The notes below the pieces were generated by a model. It saw only the letters and a list, made by a program, of their open reading frames with translations, was not told the DNA's origin and did not search any database. Shown one piece after another: positions 53,147-61,325 of a stretch of DNA of 64,000 nt. The DNA is taken from positions 1,707,001 through 1,771,000 of the forward strand of contig NZ_JAZHRR010000001.1 of NCBI RefSeq assembly GCF_036924515.1. The letters are read 5' to 3'. Origin of the DNA: Bradyrhizobium sp. AZCC 1610. GTDB lineage: Bacteria > Pseudomonadota > Alphaproteobacteria > Rhizobiales > Xanthobacteraceae. Position numbers and translations under genes: made by a program. The first letter of the stretch is position 1. Every line of letters begins with the position of its first letter.

Positions 53147-54421
53147 CTACGGCATGCTCAGTTCATGCCGGCCGACCACCATCCAGTGCACCTCATCCGG
53201 ACCGTCGGCGAAGCGCAGGTGACGGACATCCTGGTACATCTCGCCGAGCGGGCTCCACTGCGAAATGCCGGTGGCGCCGTGCATCTGGATCGCCTGGTCG
53301 ATGATCTTGCAGGTGCGCTCCGGCACCATGGCTTTCACCATGCTGACCCAGATCCGCGCTTCCTTGTTGCCGAGGACGTCCATCGCCTTGGCCGCTTTCA
53401 GCACCATCAGCCGCATCGCCTCGATCTCGCAGCGCGCCTGGGCAATGATCTGCAGATTCCCGCCGAGATGGGCGATCTTCTTGCCGAAGGCTTCGCGGGT
53501 CAGACCGCGCGACACCATCAGGTCGAGCGCCTTTTCGGCCTTGCCGATCGTGCGCATGCAGTGATGGATGCGGCCCGGCCCGAGCCGAACCTGCGAGATT
53601 TCAAAGCCGCGGCCTTCGCCGAGCAGCATGTTCTCCTTTGGCACCCGGCAATTGTTGAAGCGCAGGTGCATGTGGCCGCGCGGCGCGTGGTCGTGGCCGA
53701 ACACGTGCATCGGGCCCAAAATCTCGACGCCGGGGGTGTCTGTTGGTACCAGGATCTGCGACTGCTGCTTGCTCGGCGGCGCGTCGGGATTGGTCTTCAC
53801 CATCACGATCATGATCTTGCAGCGCGGATCGCCGGCGCCCGAAATGTAATACTTCTCGCCGTTGATCACCCATTCGTCGCCGACGAGTTTTGCCGTCGTC
53901 GAAATGTTCTTGGCGTCGGACGAGGCGACGTTGGGTTCGGTCATGGCGTAGGCGGAACGGATTTCGCCATTGAGCAGCGGCTTCAGCCACTTCTCCTTCT
54001 GCTCCTTGGTGCCGACGCGCTCCAGCACCTCCATGTTGCCGGTATCGGGTGCCGAGCAATTCATAGTTTCCGAGGCCAGCGGATTTTTCGCGAGTTCGAC
54101 CGCGATATAGGCGTAGTCGAGATTCTTCAGGCCCTGGCCGGTCTCGTCATCGGGCAGGAAGAAATTCCACAGGCCTTCCTCCTTGGCCTTGTCCTTGGCC
54201 TTCTGCAGCACCGCGAGTTGTTCGGGCGTAAAGCTCCAGCGATCCTTCTTGCCTTCGCCAAGCCGCATGAACTCGACCGACATCGGGTCGACAGTTTCGC
54301 GGATGAACTTCTTGACATGCTCGTAGAGCGGACGGACCTCGTCCGACATCCGCAAATCGTTGAGTTCTTCGCCCGGATTGAGATTGTAGGTCGTCGTTCG
54401 CGGGATGTAGGCGTGTTTCAT
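53147..54421 (-). CDS. Acyl-CoA dehydrogenase family protein (ACAD10/11-like)
   Basis: A 424-residue FAD-dependent acyl-CoA dehydrogenase. FAD- and substrate-binding segments: SAYAMTEPNVASSDAKNIST (about residues 155-174), VINGEKYYISGAGDPRCKIM and MHGATGISQWSPLGEMYQDV. The loop that holds the catalytic Glu as YEGT in medium-chain dehydrogenases reads RFADGPDEVH, with Asp, as in the ACAD10/11 branch, so the reaction may not be a plain dehydrogenation. Its promoter (54487-54516) is shared in sequence with that of the VOC gene. Confidence 0.9.
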   Translation of the reverse strand: MKHAYIPRTTTYNLNPGEELNDLRMSDEVRPLYEHVKKFIRETVDPMSVEFMRLGEGKKDRWSFTPEQLAVLQKAKDKAKEEGLWNFFLPDDETGQGLKNLDYAYIAVELAKNPLASETMNCSAPDTGNMEVLERVGTKEQKEKWLKPLLNGEIRSAYAMTEPNVASSDAKNISTTAKLVGDEWVINGEKYYISGAGDPRCKIMIVMVKTNPDAPPSKQQSQILVPTDTPGVEILGPMHVFGHDHAPRGHMHLRFNNCRVPKENMLLGEGRGFEISQVRLGPGRIHHCMRTIGKAEKALDLMVSRGLTREAFGKKIAHLGGNLQIIAQARCEIEAMRLMVLKAAKAMDVLGNKEARIWVSMVKAMVPERTCKIIDQAIQMHGATGISQWSPLGEMYQDVRHLRFADGPDEVHWMVVGRHELSMP

Positions 54422-54486
54422 GGATTATTTCCTCCCATTTGCGCAAGAACGTTCATCTTGCGGGCGCGCGCGGCTCGTTGGCCGGC

Positions 54487-54516
54487 AATGTAGACGGCGG
54501 GGCAGGGCTTGCACAA
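54487..54516 (-). promoter_or_regulatory. Sigma70-like promoter of the acyl-CoA dehydrogenase gene
   Basis: Minus strand: TTGTGC (54516-54511), an 18-bp spacer ending CCGCCGTC, then TACATT (54492-54487), about 65 bp before the ATG. The -35 box lies in the imperfect palindrome CTTGTGCAAG. The same -35, spacer length, spacer end and -10 recur at 56590-56619. Confidence 0.6.
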
Positions 54517-54557
54517 GCGCGCGCGAATGCGCGCGATTTTCCGCCTCATGGCAAGTG

Positions 54558-54647
54558 CGTAGGATGGGTGGAGCGAAGCGATACCCATCGATCCTCTCTC
54601 GCGCGTGACGGTGATGATGGGTTTCGCTGCGCTCTACCCATCCTACG
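54558..54647. repeat. Intergenic palindromic repeat, family C
   Basis: CGTAGGATGGGTGGAGCGAA and GCGATACCCATC on the left; GATGGGTTTCGC and GCTCTACCCATCCTACG on the right. It lies right after the stop of the M20 amidohydrolase gene (minus strand), where it may act as a terminator. Confidence 0.9.
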
Positions 54648-54648
54648 A

Positions 54649-55989
54649 TCATTTGTGCCGGGCCTTCTGATCGAAGGCACTGAGAACAGCGAGCGTCATC
54701 GCGGTAATCCCGGTCTCGATGGTCGGCTTCGGCACCGGCGCGAACAAGGGCGAGTGGTTGGCCGGCAGCTGCGGACCTTCGCCCTCGCGGGCGGCAGCGA
54801 CGCGCTCCGGCTCGTAGACGCCGATTCTGAAGAACATCGAGGGCACGCCGGCGTTGATGAACTCCGAATAATCTTCGCTGGGCGTGACGGGCGGTATTGG
54901 CCTGAGCTTGTCGCCGAACGCCGCTTTCAGCACTTTTTCTGCCGTGGCAACCACGCCGGGATCATTGATCACGGCCTTGGTGCCTTCGGTGATCGTGATC
55001 ACCGGCTCCGGCGCATTCGACATGGCGGCGACCGCCTTCGCTGTCCGCTCGATACCTGCGAGCATCTTGGCGCGCACCTCCGGCTTGAAGCTGCGGATGG
55101 TGCCTGCCAGCACCACATCGTCGGGAATGATGTTTACCGCGGTGCCGCCGTGGATCGTACCTACGCTGACAACGCCAAATTCGGTCGGATCCTTTTCGCG
55201 GCTGACCACACTCTGAACATCGACGACAAAGCGCGCGGCCATCATCACGGGGTCAATGGTTGCCTGCGGCACCGCGCCGTGACCCCCACGGCCGCGGAAT
55301 TTGATGTAGAGGCCGTCGGCAGTCGAGGAGCCGGCCCCGACGGTATAGAGCACGGTGCCATAGGCGAAGGCACCGTTTGCGTGCAAAGCAAAGCCGAAAT
55401 CGGGCTTCGGAAATCGCGTGAACAGGCCGTCCTCCAGCATGGCCTTGGCGCCCGCCACGATTTCTTCCGCCGGCTGGGCGATGAACATCAGCGTGCCGCG
55501 CCAGTGGTCTTTCAGGCCGAGCAGCGTCTTCGCCGTTCCGACCCAGCTCGCCATGTGGATGTCGTGGCCGCAGCTATGGGCGACGAACACCTCCCGCCCG
55601 TTCCAGTTGGTCTTGTCGCGGCTGGCATAGTCGAGGCCGGTCTTCTCCTCCATCGGCAGCGCATCGAGCTCGGTGCGCACCATGATGGTGGGGCCGTCGC
55701 CGTTTCGGTAAATGGCGACCAGCCCGGTCTTGCCGACGTTTTCAGTGACGTCGAAGCCGAGCGCGCGCATCTCCGCGGCGAGCCGGGCTGCGGTTTTCAC
55801 CTCCTGAAAGGCGAGTTCGGGATGGGCGTGGAGTTCCTTGTAGAGCGCGTCGAGCTTTGGATAGTCGCTCGCGAGCGACGTCTCGATCGCCTTCCTCAGA
55901 CTGGCGACATCGAGCTCGGCATGGGCCGGCGCCAGACTTGCCGCGAGTAGCGTGACGGACGCCGCTAACGAACTGACAAATCGATTCAT
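54649..55989 (-). CDS. Secreted M20 family amidohydrolase (hippurate hydrolase-like)
   Basis: A 446-residue metallo-amidase with an N-terminal signal peptide (MNRFVSSLAASVTLLAASLA then PAHA, cleavage near residue 24). Metal and active-site motifs: HAHPELAFQE, RTELDALPMEEKTGLDYAS, HSCGHDIHMA, IAQPAEEIVAGAKAMLEDG and RGGHGAVPQATIDPV. The family hydrolyses N-acyl or N-aryl amino acids such as hippurate and IAA conjugates. A signal peptide places it in the periplasm, which is less common for the family. A family A repeat lies just upstream. Confidence 0.92.
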   Translation of the reverse strand: MNRFVSSLAASVTLLAASLAPAHAELDVASLRKAIETSLASDYPKLDALYKELHAHPELAFQEVKTAARLAAEMRALGFDVTENVGKTGLVAIYRNGDGPTIMVRTELDALPMEEKTGLDYASRDKTNWNGREVFVAHSCGHDIHMASWVGTAKTLLGLKDHWRGTLMFIAQPAEEIVAGAKAMLEDGLFTRFPKPDFGFALHANGAFAYGTVLYTVGAGSSTADGLYIKFRGRGGHGAVPQATIDPVMMAARFVVDVQSVVSREKDPTEFGVVSVGTIHGGTAVNIIPDDVVLAGTIRSFKPEVRAKMLAGIERTAKAVAAMSNAPEPVITITEGTKAVINDPGVVATAEKVLKAAFGDKLRPIPPVTPSEDYSEFINAGVPSMFFRIGVYEPERVAAAREGEGPQLPANHSPLFAPVPKPTIETGITAMTLAVLSAFDQKARHK

Positions 55990-56012
55990 GACTTAGCGCT
56001 CCTTGATCGGGC

Positions 56013-56097
56013 CGTCATGCCCGGCCTTGTGCCGGGCATCCACGTCCTTCCTTTTGCAATGAAGACGTGGATGGCCGGGACAAGCCCGGCCATGACG
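56013..56097. repeat. Intergenic palindromic repeat, family A
   Basis: CGTCATGCCCGGCCTTGTGC and CATCCACG on the left; CGTGGATG and GGGACAAGCCCGGCCATGACG on the right. It lies between two minus-strand genes, about 24 bp before the amidohydrolase ATG, so it may be part of its leader or end the VOC gene. Confidence 0.9.
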
Positions 56098-56109
56098 GAA
56101 GAAGGGCAG

Positions 56110-56490
56110 TTACGTCGGCATCCGATGCATCGCGCAGATCTTGTTGCCGTCGAGATCGCGCAAATAAGCCAGATAGAGTTTGCCCGCGCTGCCTTCGCGC
56201 ACGCCCGGCGGATTCTCGCAGGTGGTGCCGCCATTGGCGATGCCGGCCGCGTGCCAGGCGTCGGCCTGCTCGGGCGATTCAGCCGCAAAGCCGATGGTGC
56301 CGCCGTTCGCCGGCGTCGCCGCCTGGCCGTTGATCGGCTTGGTCACCGAGAACACGCCGGTCTTGGTGAAGTAGAAAATGCGGTGACCGTCGACCTTTGC
56401 CGGCCGGACGCCGAGCGTGCCGAGCAGCGCGTCGTAGAACGCTTTGGCCTTTTCGAGGTCGTTGGTGCCGATCATCACGTGCGAAAACAT
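56110..56490 (-). CDS. VOC family protein (glyoxalase/bleomycin resistance fold)
   Basis: A 126-residue vicinal-oxygen-chelate protein: MFSHVMIGTNDLEKAKAFYD at the start (metal-ligand His about residue 4), HRIFYFTKTGVFSVTKPING in the middle, FAAESPEQADAWHAAGIANG, and KLYLAYLRDLDGNKICAMHR with the C-terminal ligand region. Members include glyoxalases, ring-cleavage dioxygenases and antibiotic-binding proteins; this short single-module form is of unknown function. Confidence 0.9.
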   Translation of the reverse strand: MFSHVMIGTNDLEKAKAFYDALLGTLGVRPAKVDGHRIFYFTKTGVFSVTKPINGQAATPANGGTIGFAAESPEQADAWHAAGIANGGTTCENPPGVREGSAGKLYLAYLRDLDGNKICAMHRMPT

Positions 56491-56589
56491 TTCGTCAATT
56501 CCTCCCGAGCTTGCTTGGCCGAACAGCTGCTATTGCCGTGGGCCTCGGTTTGCGGAGGCGCAAGGCGTGCACGCTGCCCGTTGGCGGCC

Positions 56590-56619
56590 AATGTAGACGG
56601 CGGCGTTGGCGTTGCACAA
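56590..56619 (-). promoter_or_regulatory. Sigma70-like promoter of the VOC gene
   Basis: Minus strand: TTGTGC (56619-56614), an 18-bp spacer ending CCGCCGTC, then TACATT (56595-56590), about 100 bp before the ATG. It matches the acyl-CoA dehydrogenase promoter at 54487-54516 over nearly 45 bp, including the GGC-rich stretch after the -10. Confidence 0.6.
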
Positions 56620-56733
56620 GCGTGCCCGCCGATCCCAGTGAAAAGCCCTCCAGAACCCACAAATTACGGATCGTTAATCCGGCCCGGGCGTTGGTTCCTG
56701 CGGCAAGCGCGGCGCCTCGACGCACCCCTTCAT

Positions 56734-56764
56734 CTTGAAGCGCCGCCAGGGGAATTCCTACCTT
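56734..56764 (+). promoter_or_regulatory. Candidate heat-shock (RpoH) promoter of htpX
   Basis: CTTGAAG (56734-56740), a 16-bp spacer, then CCTACCTT (56757-56764) resembles the RpoH pattern CTTGAA...CYTATNT of alphaproteobacteria. It lies about 50 bp before the htpX ATG; htpX is heat-shock controlled elsewhere. The -10 is imperfect. Confidence 0.4.
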
Positions 56765-56812
56765 TGGGATGCCAGCCACGGCGCATCCGCCGCAGGCGGC
56801 AGGGAGACGACA

Positions 56813-57748
56813 ATGAGCTATCTGAAGACTGCCATTCTGCTGGCCGGTCTCACCGGCCTCTTCATGGGCGTCGGCTATCTGATCGGCGGTGCCGGCGGTG
56901 CCATGATCGCGCTCGCGATCGCGGCTGCGACCAACCTGTTCGCGTACTGGAATTCGGACCGCATGGTGCTGTCGATGTACGGCGCCCAGGAGGTCGACCA
57001 GCGCACCGCGCCCGACCTCTTCAATCTGGTGGCCGAGCTGGCCGGCCGCGCCGGTCTGCCGATGCCGCGCGTGTTCGTGATGGACGAGGCGCAGCCCAAC
57101 GCGTTCGCCACCGGCCGCAATCCGCAGAATGCGGCGGTTGCCGTGACCACGGGCCTGATGCAATCGCTCAGCCGCGAGGAACTCGCCGGCGTGATCGCGC
57201 ACGAGCTCGCGCACATCAGGAATCACGACACGCTGCTGATGACCATCACCGCGACGATCGCCGGTGCGGTCTCGATGCTGGCGCAGTTCGGCATGTTCTT
57301 CGGCGGCAATCGCGACAACGGCCCCGGCATCATCGGCTCGATCGCGATGATGATCCTGGCCCCGCTCGGCGCCATGCTGGTGCAGATGGCGATCAGCCGG
57401 ACCCGCGAATATGCCGCCGACGATCTCGGCGCGCGCATCTGCGGCCAGCCGACGTGGCTGGCGTCCGCCCTGGCCAAGATCGCCAACGCCGCGCATGTGG
57501 TCCCGAACCCGGAAGCCGAGCGCAATCCGGCGACGGCGCACATGTTCATCATCAACCCGCTGTCGGGTCACGGCATGGACAATCTGTTCACGACGCACCC
57601 GTCGACCGAGAACCGCATCGCCGCGTTGCAGCAGCTCGCGGCGGAAATGGGCGCACAGGGCGGGATGCCTTCCGCCAGCGCCCGCGGCAACTATCCGCGC
57701 CGCAGCCCGTGGGGCCGGCCCTCGGCCTCACGCGGACCGTGGGGATAA
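56813..57748 (+). CDS. htpX: HtpX, membrane zinc metalloprotease
   Basis: A 311-residue M48 protease. Two N-terminal membrane segments (about residues 5-22 and 27-46) are followed by the zinc site [19 protein letters not shown] (H-E-x-x-H), two further membrane segments (about 148-165 and 175-200), and the third ligand region [15 protein letters not shown]. HtpX degrades damaged inner-membrane proteins alongside FtsH. AGGGAGA lies 6-7 bp before the ATG at 56813. The C-terminal Ser/Arg/Pro-rich tail (about 290-311) is typical of rhizobial HtpX. A transposase remnant follows. Confidence 0.95.
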   Translation: MSYLKTAILLAGLTGLFMGVGYLIGGAGGAMIALAIAAATNLFAYWNSDRMVLSMYGAQEVDQRTAPDLFNLVAELAGRAGLPMPRVFVMDEAQPNAFATGRNPQNAAVAVTTGLMQSLSREELAGVIAHELAHIRNHDTLLMTITATIAGAVSMLAQFGMFFGGNRDNGPGIIGSIAMMILAPLGAMLVQMAISRTREYAADDLGARICGQPTWLASALAKIANAAHVVPNPEAERNPATAHMFIINPLSGHGMDNLFTTHPSTENRIAALQQLAAEMGAQGGMPSASARGNYPRRSPWGRPSASRGPWG

Positions 57749-57764
57749 GAATCGCCGCCGTCGC

Positions 57765-57929
57765 CCCAGAATGACCGCTGGGGTGAGGGCGAGCGTCTCG
57801 CCATCCGACCGCTCGATCGCGACGGTAACTACGGTATCTTCTTTGCCAGCTGGCAAGTCGCATCGATCGACTTGACCAATGGCCAACCTGTCAGTGTCCG
57901 AACAGGTGTCAGCCATGTCTCCGGACTAA
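57765..57929 (+). pseudogene. Transposase C-terminal remnant (IS481-like)
   Basis: A frame with no start reads RLAIRPLDRDGNYGIFFASW then QVASIDLTNGQPVS, which resembles the last 50 residues of IS481-type transposases. Near 57890-57897 the frame shifts and the end VSEQVSAMSPD followed by TAA (57927-57929) appears in another frame; that ending is characteristic of these transposases. No inverted repeats of an intact element are recognisable. The remaining bases to 57987 hold nothing clear. Confidence 0.65.
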
Positions 57930-57987
57930 ACAATGCGCGGGGGGATGACAGCTTCGGCGCGGCGACGTTCAGCGCCCACACCCAACC

Positions 57988-58767
57988 TCAAAACGCCGTA
58001 TACCCGCCATCGATCACAAAACAATCCGCCGTATGATACGACGACGCCTTGCTCATGATGTAGACGGCGACGCCGCCGAAATCCGTCGGCTCGCCAAAGC
58101 GGCGCACCGGGATGCGCGGCATCACGTTGGCGACGAACTTGTCGTTGGCCATGAGGCCGGAGGTCATGTCGCTCTTGATCCAGCCGGGCAGGATCGCATT
58201 CGCCGTGACGCCGTGGCGCGCCAGTTCAACCGCAAGCGCGCGGCACAGCGCGTTCAGCGCCGCTTTAGTGCCGGCATAGTGCTCGTTGCGGGCGGTGCCG
58301 AACAGCGATGCAAGGCTGGAGGTTGCGACCAGCCGGCCGAATTTGTCGCCGGCCTCAGCGCGTTCGGTCATGTGGCGGGCTGCAGCCTGAAACACATGGA
58401 AGACGCCGTCGAGATTGGTCGCGAACATGCGCCGCCATTCCTCCTCGGTGCGGTCGATGAAGGCGCGGCGTCCGCCGCCGCCGATGCCGGCATTGGCAAA
58501 GCAGCCGTCGACGCGGCCGAACGTGTCGAGGGTTGCCTTCATCGCCGTCTTGACGGAAGCAGAATCGGAGACATCGCAGATCTGCGTGTCGACCTTGCCG
58601 GGCCCGGCCGACATGGTTGCCGCCGCGCTCTTGTTCTTGTCGGCATTACGGCCCCAGATCGAGACGTTGCAGCCTTGCGCGTTCAACGCCTGCGCGATGC
58701 CAAGGCCGATGCCGCCATTGCCGCCGGTGATGACGGCCGTGCGGCCGGAGAGATCAAAAATGCTCAT
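57988..58767 (-). CDS. SDR family oxidoreductase (LvaD-like by context)
   Basis: A 259-residue classical SDR: TAVITGGNGGIGLGIAQALN (cofactor), FANAGIGGGG, ATSSLASLFGT (catalytic Ser), HYAGTKAALNALCRAL (Y-x-x-x-K) and LPGWIKSDMTSGLMAN. The active site is intact. It is divergent from an operon of enoyl-CoA hydratase, APH-like kinase and DUF6285 genes; in the Pseudomonas putida lva pathway an SDR (LvaD) reduces levulinyl-CoA to 4-hydroxyvaleryl-CoA. The link here is by context; the actual substrate is unknown. Confidence 0.88.
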   Translation of the reverse strand: MSIFDLSGRTAVITGGNGGIGLGIAQALNAQGCNVSIWGRNADKNKSAAATMSAGPGKVDTQICDVSDSASVKTAMKATLDTFGRVDGCFANAGIGGGGRRAFIDRTEEEWRRMFATNLDGVFHVFQAAARHMTERAEAGDKFGRLVATSSLASLFGTARNEHYAGTKAALNALCRALAVELARHGVTANAILPGWIKSDMTSGLMANDKFVANVMPRIPVRRFGEPTDFGGVAVYIMSKASSYHTADCFVIDGGYTAF

Positions 58768-58936
58768 GGGATGTTTCCATTTTGCTTTGGGGCGCGATAA
58801 GTCGTGCGCCCAGTGGCGGGCAGATGTTCTGCTGCAAGCATGGACAAGCGCGCCCGGAAAATCAAATATGGGTCGAGAACTCCTTCAGATCTTCCGCGCA
58901 GCGAAATAGCGCGTAAACGCAACTCATGAGGAAACA

Positions 58937-59728
58937 ATGCAGTTCAAGCACGTCACGCTCGATTTCGATGGCCCGGTCGCCATTCTCAAGCTCGACCATC
59001 AGGAGGTCATGAACGCGGTCTCGATGGACATGCTGGGTGGTCTCGGCGAGGCGCTCGATGCGATCGACGACAAGCGGGAGGAGGTGCGCTGCCTGGTGCT
59101 GACCGGCGCCGGACGCGCGTTCTGCACCGGCGCCAATCTGCAGGGCCGCAACAACCAGAAAGCCGGCAAGAGCAACGCCGGGCAATCGCTGGAAATCGGT
59201 TTTCATCCGTTCCTGCGGCGGCTGCGCAGGCTACATTGCCCGATCGTGTCAGCGGTCAATGGCCCCGCCGCCGGCGCCGGGATGAGTTTTGCATTGATGG
59301 GCGACATGATCGTGTGCGCGCGGTCGTCCTATTTCCTGCAGGCGTTCCGCCGCATCGGCCTGGTGCCGGATTGCGGCTCGACCTGGCTGCTGCCGCGCAT
59401 GATCGGCAAGGCGCGCTCGGTCGAGCTGTCCTTGATGGGCGAGCGGCTGCCGGCAGAGAAGGCGCTGGAGTGGGGCCTCGTCAACCGCGTCTATAACGAT
59501 GCTGTCTTGATGGAAGAGGCGATGAAGCTCGCGCATGACCTCGCCAACGGGCCGACGATCGCGCTGTCCTTGATCCGAAAACTCTATTGGGACAGCCCGG
59601 AAAATTCCTTCGAGGAGCAGCTCAACCTCGAATTCGAATCGCAACGCATCGCGGGCGCGGCGGAGGATTTCAAGGAAGGCGTCACCGCGTTCCTGGAAAA
59701 GCGCCCCGCCAAGTTCAGGGGCAAATGA
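58937..59728 (+). CDS. Enoyl-CoA hydratase/isomerase family protein
   Basis: A 263-residue crotonase. Oxyanion-hole segments are LTGAGRAFCTGANLQGRNNQ and NGPAAGAGMSFALMGDMIVC; the following FRRIGLVPDCGSTWLLPRMI replaces the first catalytic Glu region with P-D-C, so isomerase chemistry rather than simple hydration is possible. WGLVNRVYND is standard. Its TGA overlaps the ATG of the kinase-like gene (ATGA), so they are co-expressed. Confidence 0.92.
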   Translation: MQFKHVTLDFDGPVAILKLDHQEVMNAVSMDMLGGLGEALDAIDDKREEVRCLVLTGAGRAFCTGANLQGRNNQKAGKSNAGQSLEIGFHPFLRRLRRLHCPIVSAVNGPAAGAGMSFALMGDMIVCARSSYFLQAFRRIGLVPDCGSTWLLPRMIGKARSVELSLMGERLPAEKALEWGLVNRVYNDAVLMEEAMKLAHDLANGPTIALSLIRKLYWDSPENSFEEQLNLEFESQRIAGAAEDFKEGVTAFLEKRPAKFRGK

Positions 59729-60711
59729 TCGAGGACCAACTCGGACGTTGCGTCGCCTCCTGGTATCCGGGAGCGACCGGCGTCACCGGCGCCGCCAAAC
59801 TTTCCGGCGGCGCCAGCCAGGAGACCTGGACGTTCGATATCGTGCAAGCGAGCGGCAAGGTCGGCGCCATCCTGCGCCGAGCGCCGCCGGGCTATGGCGC
59901 GTCCCCGGGACGGGCGGCCGGCCTCGATGCCGAGGCAACCCTGATGCAGCTCGCGCACGACGCCGGCCTGCCGTCGCCGCGGGTGATGCATGTGCTTAAG
60001 CCGGAGGACGAACTCGGCACCGGCTTCATCATGCAACGCATCGAGGGCGAGACCATCGCGCGCAAAATTCTGCGCGACGAGCAGTTCGCCAAGGCGCGTC
60101 CGATTTTGGCGCGGCAGCTTGGCCGCGTGATCGCCGGCATTCACGGCTTGCCGGCTGCGAAATTGCCTAAGCTGCGTGAGATGAGCGCGACAAAGGAAAT
60201 CGCCGACCTCGAGCGGGAGTATCGCAGTTTCAATTGGCCGCGACCGGTGTTCGAACTGGCGCTGCGCTGGTTGCGCGAGCGCGATCCCGGGCCATCGAAG
60301 GACGTCACACTGGTGCATGGCGATTTTCGCCACGGCAACCTCATCATCGGCCCCGACGGTGTGCGCGCGGTGCTGGACTGGGAGCTCGCACATTTCGGCG
60401 ACCCGATGGAGGATCTCGGTTGGATCTGCGTCAACTCCTGGCGCTTCGGCGAGATCGACAAGCCGGTCGGCGGGTTTGGTTCGCGCGAAGAATTGTTCGC
60501 AGGCTATGAGGAAGCCGGCCGCAAGGTCGATCCGGACCGCGTGATGTTCTGGGAAGTGATGGGCACGCTGCGCTGGGGCATCATGTGCTGCGGCATGATG
60601 CAGCGCTTCCGTTCCGGCCCCGATCATTCAATGGAGCGCGCCATGATCGGCCGTCGCTCGTCGGAGACGGAAATCGATTTGCTACGGCTGCTAGCCCCGC
60701 GGGGAAAATAA
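59725..60711 (+). CDS. Phosphotransferase (APH-fold kinase), LvaA-like
   Basis: A 328-residue aminoglycoside-phosphotransferase-fold kinase. The catalytic loop is LVHGDFRHGNLIIG (about residues 194-207), the metal-binding segment is VLDWELAHFGDPMEDLGWIC, and GGASQETWTFDI forms the N-lobe. This subfamily sits next to acyl-CoA dehydrogenases in bacteria and is fused to one in animal ACAD10/11. In P. putida LvaA phosphorylates 4-hydroxyvaleryl-CoA. The start overlaps the hydratase stop by 4 bp; the DUF6285 gene follows after 1 bp. Confidence 0.9.
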   Translation: MIEDQLGRCVASWYPGATGVTGAAKLSGGASQETWTFDIVQASGKVGAILRRAPPGYGASPGRAAGLDAEATLMQLAHDAGLPSPRVMHVLKPEDELGTGFIMQRIEGETIARKILRDEQFAKARPILARQLGRVIAGIHGLPAAKLPKLREMSATKEIADLEREYRSFNWPRPVFELALRWLRERDPGPSKDVTLVHGDFRHGNLIIGPDGVRAVLDWELAHFGDPMEDLGWICVNSWRFGEIDKPVGGFGSREELFAGYEEAGRKVDPDRVMFWEVMGTLRWGIMCCGMMQRFRSGPDHSMERAMIGRRSSETEIDLLRLLAPRGK

Positions 60712-60712
60712 C

Positions 60713-61087
60713 ATGCAGGACGAACCGACACCCACCGAACTGATCAAGGCGGTCGCGGACTTCCTCCGCAACGAAATTACACCCGCCATCAAGGGTCACA
60801 ACGCCTTCAAGCTCCGCGTCGGCATCAACGCGCTCGATCTCGTTACACGGCAGTTGGCGCTGGAGCAGGGGAGTGACGCAGCCGAGGTCACGCGGCTGAA
60901 GCAGTTGCTTGGCTCGGATGGCTCGCTGCTCGAACTAAATCATGCGCTGTCGGACAAGATTGCCAAAGGCGAGGTCGATCTGCAGACGCCTGGGCTGTCG
61001 GAACATCTCTGGCAGACCACGATGGACAAGCTCGCCGTCGATCAGCCGAACTACGCCTCGTACAAGCGCGAACTCGGAAAATCGTAG
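60713..61087 (+). CDS. DUF6285 protein, LvaB-like partner of the kinase
   Basis: A 124-residue, mainly helical, acidic protein: TELIKAVADFLRNEITPAIK at the start, FKLRVGINALDLVTRQLALE in the middle, WQTTMDKLAVDQPNYASYKR at the end. It matches the small proteins that accompany APH-like kinases of acyl-CoA metabolism; in P. putida LvaB binds LvaA and is required for 4-phosphohydroxyacyl-CoA formation. It starts 1 bp after the kinase stop. Its own TAG stop lies inside the following family C repeat. Confidence 0.88.
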   Translation: MQDEPTPTELIKAVADFLRNEITPAIKGHNAFKLRVGINALDLVTRQLALEQGSDAAEVTRLKQLLGSDGSLLELNHALSDKIAKGEVDLQTPGLSEHLWQTTMDKLAVDQPNYASYKRELGKS

Positions 61088-61163
61088 GATGGGTAGAGCG
61101 GAGCGAAACCCATCATGTGTCGAGGCCGGAACGATGGGTTTCGCTGCGCTCTACCCATCCTAC
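61083..61163. repeat. Intergenic palindromic repeat, family C, supplying a stop codon
   Basis: CGTAGGATGGGTAGAGCGGA and GCGAAACCCATCAT on the left; ATGGGTTTCGCTGCGCTC and TACCCATCCTAC on the right. The first TAG (61085-61087) is the stop of the DUF6285 gene. Confidence 0.9.
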
Positions 61164-61185
61164 AAGGTTAGCGTCAACTCTCCGC

Positions 61186-61305
61186 CGTCATTGCGAGGAG
61201 CAAAGCGACGAAGCAATCCATCTATCCCCGTGTTGAGGCGTGGATTGCTTCGCGGAGCCTGTCATCCGGCGGCGCTTTGCGCCGACCGGGTGGCTCGCAA
61301 TGACG
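61186..61305. repeat. Intergenic palindromic repeat, family B, expanded copy
   Basis: CGTCATTGCGAGGAGCAAAG and GCAATCCA on the left; TGGATTGCTTCGCG and GGCTCGCAATGACG on the right, with an extra GC-rich insertion (about 61256-61292) in the right arm, similar to that in the copy at 17687. Confidence 0.88.
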
Positions 61306-61325
61306 GGGATAGAGCGTCGCGTTCA

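Noticed and set aside
54439..55950. 503-codon open frame on the plus strand over the M20 amidohydrolase
   Set aside because: It is the antisense of a gene with signal peptide and full metal-site motifs; the antisense peptide is Arg/His-rich with no recognisable fold.
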